Shown here in pieces: positions 16,899 to 25,397 of a DNA stretch of 64,000 nt. The DNA lies in contig NZ_DBMV01000033.1 in assembly GCF_002298975.1 (NCBI RefSeq), forward strand, positions 124,001-188,000, written 5' to 3'. The position numbers and the translations under genes are program-made. Origin of the DNA: Ralstonia sp. UBA689. Its GTDB lineage: Bacteria > Pseudomonadota > Gammaproteobacteria > Burkholderiales > Burkholderiaceae. Position 1 is the stretch's first letter, and each line of letters begins with the position of its first letter. Below the pieces are notes generated by a model, which ran no database searches, was not told the origin of the DNA, and was given only the letters and a program-made list of their open reading frames with translations.

Positions 16899-18191
16899 AT
16901 GAATCGTCCGCTTCCCGTCACCGTGCTGTCCGGCTTCCTGGGCGCCGGCAAGACCACGCTGCTCAACCACGTGCTCGCCAACCGCGAGGGCAAGCGCGTG
17001 GCCGTGATCGTCAACGACCTGTCGGACGTCAACATCGACGCGCAGCTCGTGGGCGACGGCACGGCCACGAGCGCCCAGCTCTCGCGCACCGACGAGCGCA
17101 TGGTGGAGCTGTCCAACGGTTGCATCTGCTGCACGCTGCGCGAAGACCTGCTCGACGAGATCGCCCGCCTCGCGCGCGAAGGCCGCTTCGACTACCTGCT
17201 GATCGAATCGACCGGCGTGGCCGAGCCGCTGCCGATCGCCGAGACGTTCACATTTGAAGACGCGCACGGTGATGTGCTGTCCGACCTCGCGCGTTTGGAC
17301 ACCATGGTCACGGTGGTCGACGCCAAGCATTTCCTGGCCGACTACGACGCCGCCGATTTCCTGTCCGACCGTGGTCAGGCCCGCGATGAAGACGACGATC
17401 GCACCGTGGTCGACCTGCTGATCGAGCAGGTCGAGTTTTGCGATGTGATCGTGCTCAACAAGAGCGACCTCGTGAGCGATGCCGAGCGCGAGCGCCTGGC
17501 CGGCATCCTGCATTCGCTGAACCCCCGCGCGCGCATCGTCCCCGCGTCGTTCGGCAAGGTGCCCTTGGACGAAATCCTCAATACGCATCGCTTCGATTTC
17601 GATGCCGCGTCCGCTGCGCCAGCGTGGCTGGCCGAACTGCGCGGCGAGCACGTGCCCGAGACGGAAGCGCTGGGCATCCGCAGCTTCGTCTATCGCCGCC
17701 GCGTGCCGTTCCACCCGCAGCGCCTGTGGGACTTGATGCACACCGAATGGCTGCGCGAGCACGGCCGCGTGCTGCGCTCGAAGGGCTATTTCTGGCTGGC
17801 CTCGCGCATGGATATTGCTGGCAGTTGGGGGCAGGCTGGTGGCGTGATGCGTCATGGCGGTGCCGGCGCCTGGTGGGCTGCCGTCGACGAGGCCGAATGG
17901 CCCGACGAGGAAGAGGCCCGCGCTGACATTGCCGACAAGATGCACGACAACGGTGCGCCCGCGCCATGGGGCGACCGTCGTCAGGAACTTGTTTTCATCG
18001 GCACGGACCTGGATGAGGCCGCGCTTGTCGCGCAGCTTGACGCTTGTCTGCTGACCAAGGCCGAACTGGCCGCCGGCGCCGAGGCTTGGGCCGGGCTGCC
18101 CGACCCGTTCCCCGAGTGGGGTTTCGACGATGGTCATGGCGAAGACGTCGATCATGAGCACGACGACGACTGCGACTGCGGTCACCACTGA
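16899..18191 (+). CDS. Second COG0523 (CobW-family) GTPase, acidic/His tail
   Basis: 430 residues from ATG 16899 (MNRPLPVTVLSGFLGAGKTT). Walker A GFLGAGKT, the CxCC motif in SNGCICCTLREDL, ESTGVAEPLP and the guanine-specificity LNKSDLVSD are all present. The C-terminal CobW domain has RSFVYRRRVPFHPQRLWDL. It ends in an acidic/His metal-binding tail (HGEDVDHEHDDDCDCGHH). It belongs to the longer subfamily and differs from the first GTPase of this block, so the two are paralogues with probably distinct clients. Confidence 0.9.
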   Translation: MNRPLPVTVLSGFLGAGKTTLLNHVLANREGKRVAVIVNDLSDVNIDAQLVGDGTATSAQLSRTDERMVELSNGCICCTLREDLLDEIARLAREGRFDYLLIESTGVAEPLPIAETFTFEDAHGDVLSDLARLDTMVTVVDAKHFLADYDAADFLSDRGQARDEDDDRTVVDLLIEQVEFCDVIVLNKSDLVSDAERERLAGILHSLNPRARIVPASFGKVPLDEILNTHRFDFDAASAAPAWLAELRGEHVPETEALGIRSFVYRRRVPFHPQRLWDLMHTEWLREHGRVLRSKGYFWLASRMDIAGSWGQAGGVMRHGGAGAWWAAVDEAEWPDEEEARADIADKMHDNGAPAPWGDRRQELVFIGTDLDEAALVAQLDACLLTKAELAAGAEAWAGLPDPFPEWGFDDGHGEDVDHEHDDDCDCGHH

Positions 18192-18218
18192 ATCCAGACA
18201 TCCCCTGCTTCATCGACG

Positions 18219-18248
18219 TTGACACCGGCGCCGCCCGGTCCTGACAAT
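18219..18248 (+). promoter_or_regulatory. Candidate sigma70 promoter for the peptide-binding protein
   Basis: A perfect TTGACA (18219-18224) is followed after 18 bases by GACAAT (18243-18248). It lies 44 bases before the ATG of the binding-protein gene. Confidence 0.5.
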
Positions 18249-18291
18249 CCCCAAACGTTTTGTCTTCATAACGAACTTTTGGGGAGTCGTC

Positions 18292-19893
18292 ATGCCGGTC
18301 CTGCGTCTGCTGCGCGCTGCGAGTGTGGTCGCCGCGCTGTCTCTCACGGCTGCTGCACCTTTTGCCGTGCATGCTCAATCGTCGTCCACTCGGCCGGCCA
18401 CGCTGGTGGTCGGTCTCTCGGGCGACATCACCTCGCTCGATCCGCATTTCCACAACGTCACGCCCAACGATAACGTCGCCGAGCACATGTTCGACACGCT
18501 GATCGCCAAGGACGAGAAGATGCGCATGAAGCCCGGCCTCGCCACGTCGTGGAAGGCCGTGAGCGACACGGTGTGGGAGATCAAGCTGCGCCCGGGCGTG
18601 CACTTCCATGACGGCAGCGAATTCACTTCGGCCGACGTCGTCTACTCGCTGGCGCGTCCAGCCACCATCAAGAACAGCCCATCGCCGTTCACGATCTACA
18701 CGCGCGGCTTCAAGGACGTGACGGCGGTCGACAAGCTGACCGTACGCATCACCACCAACGGCCCGTACCCGCTGGTGCCGAACGACCTGTCGACCATCTA
18801 TATCGTGTCGAAAAAGGCGGCCGAGAAAGCCGGCCCGGACGACTTCAACAACGGCCGCGCGCTGGTCGGTACGGGGCCGTACAAGTTTGTCTCGTTCGCC
18901 AAGGGCGACCGCCTGGAACTGACCCGATTTGACGGCTACTGGGGCAAGAAGCCGCAGTGGGAACGCGTGACGCTGCGTATCCTGACGGCCGATGCACCGC
19001 GCGTGGCGGCGCTCCTGGCCGGCGACGTGCAGGTCATCGAGAACGTGCCGACCTCCGATATCAAGAAGCTGTCCACCGACCCGGCGGTGTCGCTCTTCAA
19101 GATGCCGGTGTTCCGCATGATGTACCTGCATCTGGATTCGAACCGCGACGTGTCGCCGTTCGTGACCGACAAAGCCGGCAAACCGCTGGCGAAGAATCCA
19201 CTCAAGGATGCGCGCGTGCGCCAAGCGATCTCGCTGGCGATCTCGCGTCAGGCCATCGTTGATCGCGTGATGGAGGGGGCAGCTGAACCGACCGGCCAAC
19301 TCGTCAATAGTGCGCTGTTCGGCCACGTGCCGAGCCTCAAGGCGCCGGTGGCGGACCCGGCCGCAGCCAAGAAGCTGCTGGCCGAGGCGGGTTACCCAGA
19401 CGGCTTTGCGATCACGCTGCACGCCACCAACAACCGCTACGTGAACGATGATCGCGTCGCGCAGGTGATCGCCTCCATGCTCGCGCGCGTGGGCATTGCG
19501 ACCAAAGTCGAGGCAATGCCGTCGGCAACGTTCTTCACGCGCGCGAACAAGCTGGAGTTCTCGTTCCTGCAGGCTGGATGGGGCGCGGATACCGGTGAGG
19601 CCAGCTCCAGCCTGAAGGCGCTACTGGCCACCTACGACCCGGCGCGCGGCTGGGGCGCGTCCAATCGCGGGCGCTATTCCAACCCGGCGTTGGACGCCAA
19701 GCTGGCCGAGGCGCTGCAGACCATCGACGATGCCAAGCGCGAGAAGCTGCTGCAGGAGGCCACCGAGATTGGCATGCGCGACGCCGGCGTGATCCCGCTG
19801 TACTTCAACATCAACGTGTGGGCGGCGCGCAAGGGGTATACGGTGGTGCCGCGTCTGGACGAGCGCACGTACGCCTTTGACGTCATGCACTAA
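18292..19893 (+). CDS. ABC transporter periplasmic peptide-binding protein (SBP family 5)
   Basis: 533 residues. Signal peptide at 1-29 (hydrophobic core, cleaved after VHAQ). Family-5 signatures are GDITSLDPHFHNVTPND, the LRPGVHFHDGSEFTSADVVYSL block and GTGPYKFVSFAKGD. The ligand is probably a short peptide or similar solute. GGGGAG lies six bases before the ATG. No permease or ATPase gene is adjacent, so it must either serve a transporter encoded elsewhere or act as an orphan. Confidence 0.92.
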   Translation: MPVLRLLRAASVVAALSLTAAAPFAVHAQSSSTRPATLVVGLSGDITSLDPHFHNVTPNDNVAEHMFDTLIAKDEKMRMKPGLATSWKAVSDTVWEIKLRPGVHFHDGSEFTSADVVYSLARPATIKNSPSPFTIYTRGFKDVTAVDKLTVRITTNGPYPLVPNDLSTIYIVSKKAAEKAGPDDFNNGRALVGTGPYKFVSFAKGDRLELTRFDGYWGKKPQWERVTLRILTADAPRVAALLAGDVQVIENVPTSDIKKLSTDPAVSLFKMPVFRMMYLHLDSNRDVSPFVTDKAGKPLAKNPLKDARVRQAISLAISRQAIVDRVMEGAAEPTGQLVNSALFGHVPSLKAPVADPAAAKKLLAEAGYPDGFAITLHATNNRYVNDDRVAQVIASMLARVGIATKVEAMPSATFFTRANKLEFSFLQAGWGADTGEASSSLKALLATYDPARGWGASNRGRYSNPALDAKLAEALQTIDDAKREKLLQEATEIGMRDAGVIPLYFNINVWAARKGYTVVPRLDERTYAFDVMH

Positions 19894-19920
19894 AACAGGG
19901 GGATCGCGGAAAGCGATTTT

Positions 19921-19943
19921 CGGCGCACAAAAATTGTGCGCCG
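19921..19943. terminator. Perfect 10-bp stem hairpin between binding protein and hslV
   Basis: CGGCGCACAA, loop AAA, TTGTGCGCCG. Flanking bases extend it (CGATTT before, AAATCG after, with unpaired bases between). There is no U-run, so it may stop transcription of the upstream gene with help, or act in the hslVU leader. Confidence 0.55.
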
Positions 19944-20047
19944 CTGCAGAAATCGGGCTTGAAATCCTTGGGGGTTGGCGTCAACTATGAACTTCTTTAG
20001 CCGGCCATGTCGGGTCGGCAGCTAGCTGCACCCCAAGGAACAAGCGC

Positions 20048-20584
20048 ATGGAACAGTATCACGGCACCACCATCATCAGCGTGCGGCGCGGCAATCAGGT
20101 CGCACTTGGCGGCGACGGTCAGGTCACGCTGGGAAACATCGTGATGAAGGGCACCGCCCGCAAGGTGCGCTCCGTCTATGACGGCAAGGTGCTGGTCGGC
20201 TTTGCCGGCGCCACCGCCGATGCTTTCTCACTGCTCGACCGCTTCGAAGCCAAGCTGCAGAAGCACCAGGGCAACCTGCTGCGCTCCGCCGTCGATCTCG
20301 CCAAGGACTGGCGCACCGACCGCGCACTGCGCCACCTGGAGGCGATGCTGATCGTCGCCGACCGCGAAGCCACGCTCATCATCACCGGCAACGGCGATGT
20401 GCTGGACCCCGAAGGCGGCATCGCCGCGATCGGTTCGGGCGGCGCGTATGCGCAATCGGCCGCCAAGGCGCTGATGGAGAACACCGATCTCAACCCGCGC
20501 GACGTGGTGGAAAAATCGCTAAAGATCGCCGGCGAACTCTGCATCTACACCAACACCAATTTCGTGATCGAGACGCTGGAATAA
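20048..20584 (+). CDS. hslV: ATP-dependent protease subunit HslV
   Basis: 178 residues, a proteasome-like Ntn hydrolase. After a short MEQYHG propeptide the mature N-terminal Thr begins TTIISVRRG; GGDGQVTLG and GFAGATADAF are conserved. HslV forms the proteolytic dodecamer fed by HslU. A CTTGAAA at 19958-19964 matches the sigma32 -35 element, but I do not see a good CCCCAT-type -10 at the right spacing, so heat-shock control is expected from the family rather than shown. Confidence 0.97.
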   Translation: MEQYHGTTIISVRRGNQVALGGDGQVTLGNIVMKGTARKVRSVYDGKVLVGFAGATADAFSLLDRFEAKLQKHQGNLLRSAVDLAKDWRTDRALRHLEAMLIVADREATLIITGNGDVLDPEGGIAAIGSGGAYAQSAAKALMENTDLNPRDVVEKSLKIAGELCIYTNTNFVIETLE

Positions 20585-20641
20585 GCGGCCCGTCCTTCGA
20601 CACCCGCGCGCACGCAGCGCACGCATCGACACAGGATTCCC

Positions 20642-21973
20642 ATGTCTGAAACCATGACGCCGTCGGAGATCGTCTCCGAACTCGACAAGCACATCATCGG
20701 CCAGCAGAAGGCCAAGAAGGCCGTGGCCGTGGCGCTGCGCAACCGCTGGCGCCGCCAGCAGGTGGGCGAGCCGCTGCGCCAGGAGATCACGCCCAAGAAC
20801 ATCCTCATGATCGGGCCGACCGGCGTGGGCAAGACCGAGATCGCCCGTCGCCTGGCCAAGCTGGCCGATGCGCCGTTCATCAAGATCGAGGCGACCAAGT
20901 TCACCGAAGTCGGCTACGTCGGCCGCGATGTGGACACCATCGTGCGCGACCTGGCCGAGATGGCCGTCAAGCAGACGCGCGAATCCGAGATGAAGAAGGT
21001 GCGCGCCAAGGCCGAAGACGCCGCCGAAGACCGCTTGCTAGACGTGCTGATTCCGCCGCCGCGCGACATTGGCTTCGCGCAGCCCGAAGAGAAGGATTCG
21101 AACGCACGCCAGGTCTTCCGCAAGAAGCTGCGCGAAGGCCAGCTCGACGACAAGGAGATCGAGCTGGAGGTGTCGGCCGGCACGCCGAGCATGGACATCA
21201 TGGGCCCCCCCGGCATGGAAGAGATGACCGAGCAGATCCGCTCGATGTTCGCGGGCCTGGGCCAGGGCAAGAAACACCATCGCAAGATGAAGGTGCGCGA
21301 GGCGTTCAAGCTGCTGGTGGATGAAGAGGCCGCCAAGCTCGTCAACGAAGAAGAGCTCAAGCACAAGGCGATTGCCAACGTCGAGCAGAACGGCATCGTG
21401 TTCCTGGACGAGATCGACAAGATCGCCAGCCGCAGCGAATACGGCGGCGGCGAGGTGTCGCGCCAGGGCGTGCAGCGCGATCTGCTGCCGTTGGTGGAAG
21501 GCACCACGGTCAGCACCAAGTACGGGATGATCAAGACCGACCACATCCTGTTTATTGCCTCGGGCGCGTTCCACCTGTCCAAGCCGAGTGATCTGATTCC
21601 GGAACTGCAGGGCCGCTTCCCGATCCGCGTGGAATTGGATTCGCTGTCGGTGGATGACTTCCGCGCCATCCTCACACAGACGGACGCGAGCCTGACCAAG
21701 CAGTACCAGGCTCTGATGAAGACCGAGGGTGTCGACCTCGTGTTTGCGGAAGACGGCATCCGCCGCCTGGCCGAGATCGCCTGCGCGGTCAACGAGAAGG
21801 TCGAGAACATCGGCGCGCGCCGCCTGTACACGGTGATGGAGCGCCTGCTTGAGGATCTGTCGTTCCACGCGCACAAGTCCTCGGGTGAGACGGTGACCGT
21901 CGATGCCGCGTATGTCGATGAACGTCTGAACGAGCTGTCAGGCAACGAGGACCTGTCGCGCTACGTTCTCTGA
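20642..21973 (+). CDS. hslU: ATP-dependent protease ATPase subunit HslU
   Basis: 443 residues, AAA+ unfoldase. Begins MSETMTPSEIVSELDKHIIG; Walker A GPTGVGKTEIARRLA at about 60, the GYVGRD pore motif near 92, the long I-domain from about 110 to 230, Walker B GIVFLDEIDKIA near 255, and a C-terminal ending in DLSRYVL, whose last residues dock into HslV. It lies 57 bases after hslV in the same operon. Confidence 0.98.
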   Translation: MSETMTPSEIVSELDKHIIGQQKAKKAVAVALRNRWRRQQVGEPLRQEITPKNILMIGPTGVGKTEIARRLAKLADAPFIKIEATKFTEVGYVGRDVDTIVRDLAEMAVKQTRESEMKKVRAKAEDAAEDRLLDVLIPPPRDIGFAQPEEKDSNARQVFRKKLREGQLDDKEIELEVSAGTPSMDIMGPPGMEEMTEQIRSMFAGLGQGKKHHRKMKVREAFKLLVDEEAAKLVNEEELKHKAIANVEQNGIVFLDEIDKIASRSEYGGGEVSRQGVQRDLLPLVEGTTVSTKYGMIKTDHILFIASGAFHLSKPSDLIPELQGRFPIRVELDSLSVDDFRAILTQTDASLTKQYQALMKTEGVDLVFAEDGIRRLAEIACAVNEKVENIGARRLYTVMERLLEDLSFHAHKSSGETVTVDAAYVDERLNELSGNEDLSRYVL

Positions 21974-21984
21974 TCGCAGCGAAC

Positions 21985-22038
21985 GCCGCAAAGCAAACGG
22001 GCCGCATCTGTGACGATGCGGCCCGTTTTGCTTTGCGG
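21985..22038. terminator. Bidirectional intrinsic terminator between hslU and regA
   Basis: A stem of about 24 bp with one bulged T: GCAAAGCAAACGGGCCGCAT pairs with ATGCGGCCCGTTTTGCTTTG around the loop TGTGAC. T-runs inside both arms suit convergent genes. Confidence 0.85.
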
Positions 22039-22057
22039 CGCTGACGCCTTGTTTGCC

Positions 22058-22636
22058 TTATTTGGCGACCGGCCGCTTGCCCAGCTTGCGCTGCAGCGTG
22101 CGGCGGTGCATGTTCAGCGCCCGTGCGGTGGCCGAGATGTTGCCGTCGTGTTCGGCCAGCACGCGCTGGATGTGCTCCCACTCCAGCCGCGCGACCGACA
22201 GCGGTGTGGGGTTCTCCATGGTCTGTTCCGCCACCGCTTCGGACACGCCCACCTGCAGCGCCAGCAGGATCGAATCGACATTGGCCGGCTTGGCCAGGTA
22301 TTCATCTGCGCCCAGCTTCACGGCCTGCACGGCGGTGGCGATGCTGGCGTAGCCGGTCAGGATCAGCATGCGCGCGTCCGGCAGCGCCTGGCGCAGCGGG
22401 GCGATCCAGTGCAGGCCTGAATCGGTGCCGCCGTGGGGCATCAGGCCCCTGTCGCTGGCGGCCAGGTGCAGGTCGACCGTTACGTAGGCAAAGCGTGTCT
22501 GGCGCGCGAGGGACAGCGCCTCGCCGCCGGTATGGGCAATCTGCGGAGCGAAGCCGCGGCGGGTGAGGGCGCGCGCCAGGGTCTGCGCAAAGACGTCGTC
22601 GTCGTCGAGGATCAGGAAGGGGGCGGGTTGTTGCAT
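22058..22636 (-). CDS. regA: Response regulator, RegA/ActR/PrrA family
   Basis: 192 residues. Receiver domain with LILDDDDVFAQTLARAL, phospho-acceptor Asp in VTVDLHLA, Thr in ILTGYASI and Lys in YLAKPAN. The short C-terminal Fis-type helix-turn-helix is RALNMHRRTLQRKLGKRP, the nearly invariant RegA recognition helix. There is no central AAA+ domain. It is the redox-response partner of the sensor encoded just upstream; targets typically include respiratory and electron-transport genes. Confidence 0.93.
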   Translation of the reverse strand: MQQPAPFLILDDDDVFAQTLARALTRRGFAPQIAHTGGEALSLARQTRFAYVTVDLHLAASDRGLMPHGGTDSGLHWIAPLRQALPDARMLILTGYASIATAVQAVKLGADEYLAKPANVDSILLALQVGVSEAVAEQTMENPTPLSVARLEWEHIQRVLAEHDGNISATARALNMHRRTLQRKLGKRPVAK

Positions 22637-22679
22637 TCAGGTTCTCCGGGGCCGCATACCGTGTTCGGCGGCGGTCACG

Positions 22680-24026
22680 TTATGTGAATAGGGTAGGCGC
22701 ACCGATGATGGGCGCAGCCGATTCTTCCTTCGGACCGCCCACAGGCAGGCGGAGTTCGGCAATCGCACCCTGCGGCGGGTTCGGGCGCAGCACCACGCTG
22801 CCGCCCAGCCGTCGCGCGGTGGTCGACGCCAGGTACACGCCGATGCCGTGGCCGCCGTGCCGGCTCGGCACCGGGGTGCGGCCGAGCGACGTGCGCAGGT
22901 CTTCCGGCAGGCCGAGACCCGTGTCGACGATGGAAAGCACGATCTGAGGCGGTGCATCGCGCAGGACATCGGGCATGGCATCGATCTTGGCAATCAGCAG
23001 CAGCGGTACCTGGTCACGCTTGGCCTGCTGCTGGCTGCGCGCGGCGTTGTCCAACAGGATGGTGAGGATCTGGCCGACGTTGATGGCGTCCAGCTCCACG
23101 GCCTGCGCCGCCGGCGAGGTCTCGGTATGCAGGCGGATGTCCGGATGCCGCAACTGCCACGTCCGCGTGAATTCCGGCAACCATTGGCCAAGCGGCTCGG
23201 GCGCACCGTCGCTGGGCTTGCGTTGCAGGCGGGCCAGCGCTGCGCGGCAGAGCTCAAGTTGCTGGTCGATGGCGCGCAGGTCTTCGCGGTATGGCGCGAG
23301 CGGCGAGTTGGGCTGCCGCGCGTCATGTTGCAGCTCGCCGGTGATGACGGCCACGGTGGAGAGCGGCGTGCCCATTTCATGCGCCACGCTGGCCCCCTGC
23401 GACATCAGTGCCTCGATGCGTTGCTCGCGCAGCAGCTTCTCGCGCGCCTCGGCCAGTTGGGCGTCGCGCTCGCGCAGCGCGGCGGACAGGCGTGCCGTGA
23501 ACCCGGCGATCATCGCGCTGCTGGCCACGAAGTCGATCCACATGCCGGCCAAGTGGTACGCCACTCCATCGGCCTGGTTTGCCAGCTTGAGTGGGATGTA
23601 GTTGCCGAGCATCATGCTGTAGGCAGCCAGCGCGTACAGCGTCAGGCCCACCACATGCGCGATCGGCAGCATGGCTGCGGCAATCGCCAGCGCGGGCAGG
23701 TAGAACGAGACGAACGGGTTGGTCGCGCCGCCGGTGAAGTACAGCAGGGCAGACAGCGCGGAGAGGTCTACCAGTAACTGGACAGTGATCTCGATGTGCT
23801 GCACGGGCCGGTTGCGCCGCATGCGCCAGCCCGTGAGCACGTTGAACAGCGCATGCAGGCCCATCACGCTCAGCAGCGGCACCACCGGCAACTGCACGCC
23901 AAACACCATCGGCGCCAGCAGCATCAGGATCAACTGCGTGGCCAGCAGGCTCCATCGCAGCCAGAACAGGCGGCGTAGACTGGAGGCATCCAGCAGTGGC
24001 GCAGCAAGAGACAAGGTCGAAAGCAT
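22680..24026 (-). CDS. regB: Redox sensor histidine kinase, RegB/ActS/PrrB family
   Basis: 448 residues from ATG 24026 (MLSTLSLAAPLLDASSLRRL); an in-frame GTG at 24071 would add 15 residues. About six membrane helices occupy residues 15-180 and include the family's quinone-binding GGATNPFVSFYLP. The H-box is SVAHEMGTPLSTVAVITGE (His near 225), followed by N-box ILLDNAARS and G-boxes DTGLGLPED and GHGIGVYLA. It senses ubiquinone redox state and phosphorylates RegA. regA follows after 43 bases. Confidence 0.94.
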   Translation of the reverse strand: MLSTLSLAAPLLDASSLRRLFWLRWSLLATQLILMLLAPMVFGVQLPVVPLLSVMGLHALFNVLTGWRMRRNRPVQHIEITVQLLVDLSALSALLYFTGGATNPFVSFYLPALAIAAAMLPIAHVVGLTLYALAAYSMMLGNYIPLKLANQADGVAYHLAGMWIDFVASSAMIAGFTARLSAALRERDAQLAEAREKLLREQRIEALMSQGASVAHEMGTPLSTVAVITGELQHDARQPNSPLAPYREDLRAIDQQLELCRAALARLQRKPSDGAPEPLGQWLPEFTRTWQLRHPDIRLHTETSPAAQAVELDAINVGQILTILLDNAARSQQQAKRDQVPLLLIAKIDAMPDVLRDAPPQIVLSIVDTGLGLPEDLRTSLGRTPVPSRHGGHGIGVYLASTTARRLGGSVVLRPNPPQGAIAELRLPVGGPKEESAAPIIGAPTLFT

Positions 24027-24167
24027 GGTGGAGAAGTGTAAACGTGCGCACTGCGCCGTTTCCTTCGGCACGATGCGTCAATCAGCCGCACAATTGTGCA
24101 CCCGAAGCCCCTTCCGCAGACCGCTGTGCTTTAATGCGCAGCACGTTTTTCCCGACAGGAGCCTTTC

Positions 24168-24671
24168 ATGACGACGTCCCGATCGATCCATTCTTCCGTC
24201 CGTCTGGCTGTGCTGGCCGCCGGCTTGATCGCCAGCGCTGCGGCACTGGCCCAGGTGACGGTACAGGATGCCTGGGCGCGCAGCACGGTGCCGGGCCAGA
24301 CTGCGAGCGGTGCGTTCATGACGCTGCAAGCCGCAGACGGCGCCAAGGTGGTGGGCGTGTCAACGCCGGTGGCGGGCATGGCTGAGATCCACGAGATGAG
24401 GATGGAAGGCAACGTAATGCGCATGCGCGCCGTGCCCTCGCTGGATCTGCCCAAGGGGCAGGCCGTGCAACTGAAGCCGGGTGGCTACCACGTGATGCTG
24501 ATGGACCTGAAGCAACCGCTCGTCAAGGACGCCATCGTGCCCATCACGCTCAAGGTGGAACTGGCCGACAAGCGCGTCGTCGAGCAGAAGGTCGATGCCA
24601 AGGTGCGTGACCTGACCGCAGGCAACAAGCCCGCCATGAACCATGACCAAGGCGGCGAACACAAACATTGA
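24168..24671 (+). CDS. Periplasmic copper chaperone PCu(A)C
   Basis: 167 residues. Signal peptide (residues 1-28, cleaved at ALAQ). The mature domain begins VTVQDAWARSTVPGQTASGA and holds the copper site pattern: IHEMRMEGNVMRMR followed 20-odd residues later by GGYHVMLMDLK (HxM). A His/Met-rich tail ends GGEHKH. The family delivers Cu(I) to the CuA or CuB sites of terminal oxidases. It is divergent from regB, whose family controls respiratory genes, so joint regulation is possible. Confidence 0.94.
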   Translation: MTTSRSIHSSVRLAVLAAGLIASAAALAQVTVQDAWARSTVPGQTASGAFMTLQAADGAKVVGVSTPVAGMAEIHEMRMEGNVMRMRAVPSLDLPKGQAVQLKPGGYHVMLMDLKQPLVKDAIVPITLKVELADKRVVEQKVDAKVRDLTAGNKPAMNHDQGGEHKH

Positions 24672-24725
24672 TGGCTTGCAGCGGCGGGTATCGGCATGCT
24701 GCGGGCCGCCGAGGAGTGCATTCCC

Positions 24726-24941
24726 ATGGCTAACAAAACGCTGAGCACCCGCCAGAAACTGACGTTTCGCATTGAGCCTTCCACGCAGGCTGGCACTGCG
24801 CGTCCGCGCAACTTCCTGGTGCCGCTGGCGCGTGGCCGCAAGGCCGGTGCCCACACCGAGGACGGTCATGCCGAACGCCAGCGCGGCCGGGCCGATGTCC
24901 GTCGCGCGCTGCGCACGCTCGACGACGACAGCAAAGACTGA
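24726..24941 (+). CDS. Small basic hypothetical protein
   Basis: 71 residues from ATG 24726 (GAGGAG is 10 bases upstream). Sequence MANKTLSTRQKLTFRIEPST continues basic (Arg-rich) with an acidic tail DDDSKD. No domain recognised; codon use matches the genome, so it is probably a genuine conserved small protein. Its TGA (24939-24941) directly abuts the stop of the convergent CWC gene. Confidence 0.65.
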   Translation: MANKTLSTRQKLTFRIEPSTQAGTARPRNFLVPLARGRKAGAHTEDGHAERQRGRADVRRALRTLDDDSKD

Positions 24942-25166
24942 TCAATCGGCGGATGCCGCCTTCGCCCGCGCAATCGCCTCGCGCAGGCAGCGCTGACAGC
25001 GGCAGCCTTGGCCAGGGCGCCGCGCGCTGGCGGGCAGGGCTTCTTCCTGCATGCACCAGCACGACGCATCGGGCTGCACGCCGTCGCCGATGGCGCCGCA
25101 GCGCAGTTCCGCCCCGCACACCGAACAGACGGTGTTGGCGGCCAACGCCGGTTTTGACACGATCAC
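24942..25166 (-). CDS. Cysteine-rich CWC-family small protein
   Basis: 74 residues from a GTG at 25166 whose GTGA overlaps the stop of the upstream anti-sigma gene, favouring this start. Eight Cys are spaced as in the Cys_rich_CWC family: NTVCSVCGAELRCG, then the hallmark CWC in DASCWCMQEEALP, then GCRCQRCL. A zinc- or metal-binding role is likely but unproven. It is the third gene of the sigma/anti-sigma operon. Confidence 0.75.
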   Translation of the reverse strand: MIVSKPALAANTVCSVCGAELRCGAIGDGVQPDASCWCMQEEALPASARRPGQGCRCQRCLREAIARAKAASAD

Positions 25167-25375
25167 GGACGCCCGACTCCGTCGTCGTCCTGCCCGAGCC
25201 GATGCATCGCCTGGCGCAGAAACCCCATCTGATGCGAGAACCGCGTACACGCATCGCACGCAAACAGGTGAATGCGCAGGCGCAGGCGTTCGCCGGCAGA
25301 CAGCTCGCGGTCCATCTTGGACACCAGCATGCGGTGGGCTTCGTGGCAGGTGGGCAATCCCCAACGGTTCGGCAT
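25163..25375 (-). CDS. Zinc-finger (zf-HC2) anti-sigma factor
   Basis: 70 residues from ATG 25375 (MPNRWGLPTCHEAHRMLVSK). The ZAS pattern is visible: CHEAHRMLVSKMDRELS, then RIHLFACDACTRFSHQM with HxxxCxxC. No membrane helix, so a soluble anti-sigma factor; the zinc-thiol site usually responds to oxidants or metals. It is 22 bases downstream of the sigma-factor gene, its presumed target. Confidence 0.85.
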   Translation of the reverse strand: MPNRWGLPTCHEAHRMLVSKMDRELSAGERLRLRIHLFACDACTRFSHQMGFLRQAMHRLGQDDDGVGRP

Positions 25376-25397
25376 GATGCGTTCTCGGTGATGCGGC

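Noticed and set aside
24942..25364. 140-residue reverse frame as one gene
   Set aside because: Only the last 74 residues have the CWC pattern; the rest overlaps the anti-sigma gene in another frame, and GTG at 25166 gives the coupled start.
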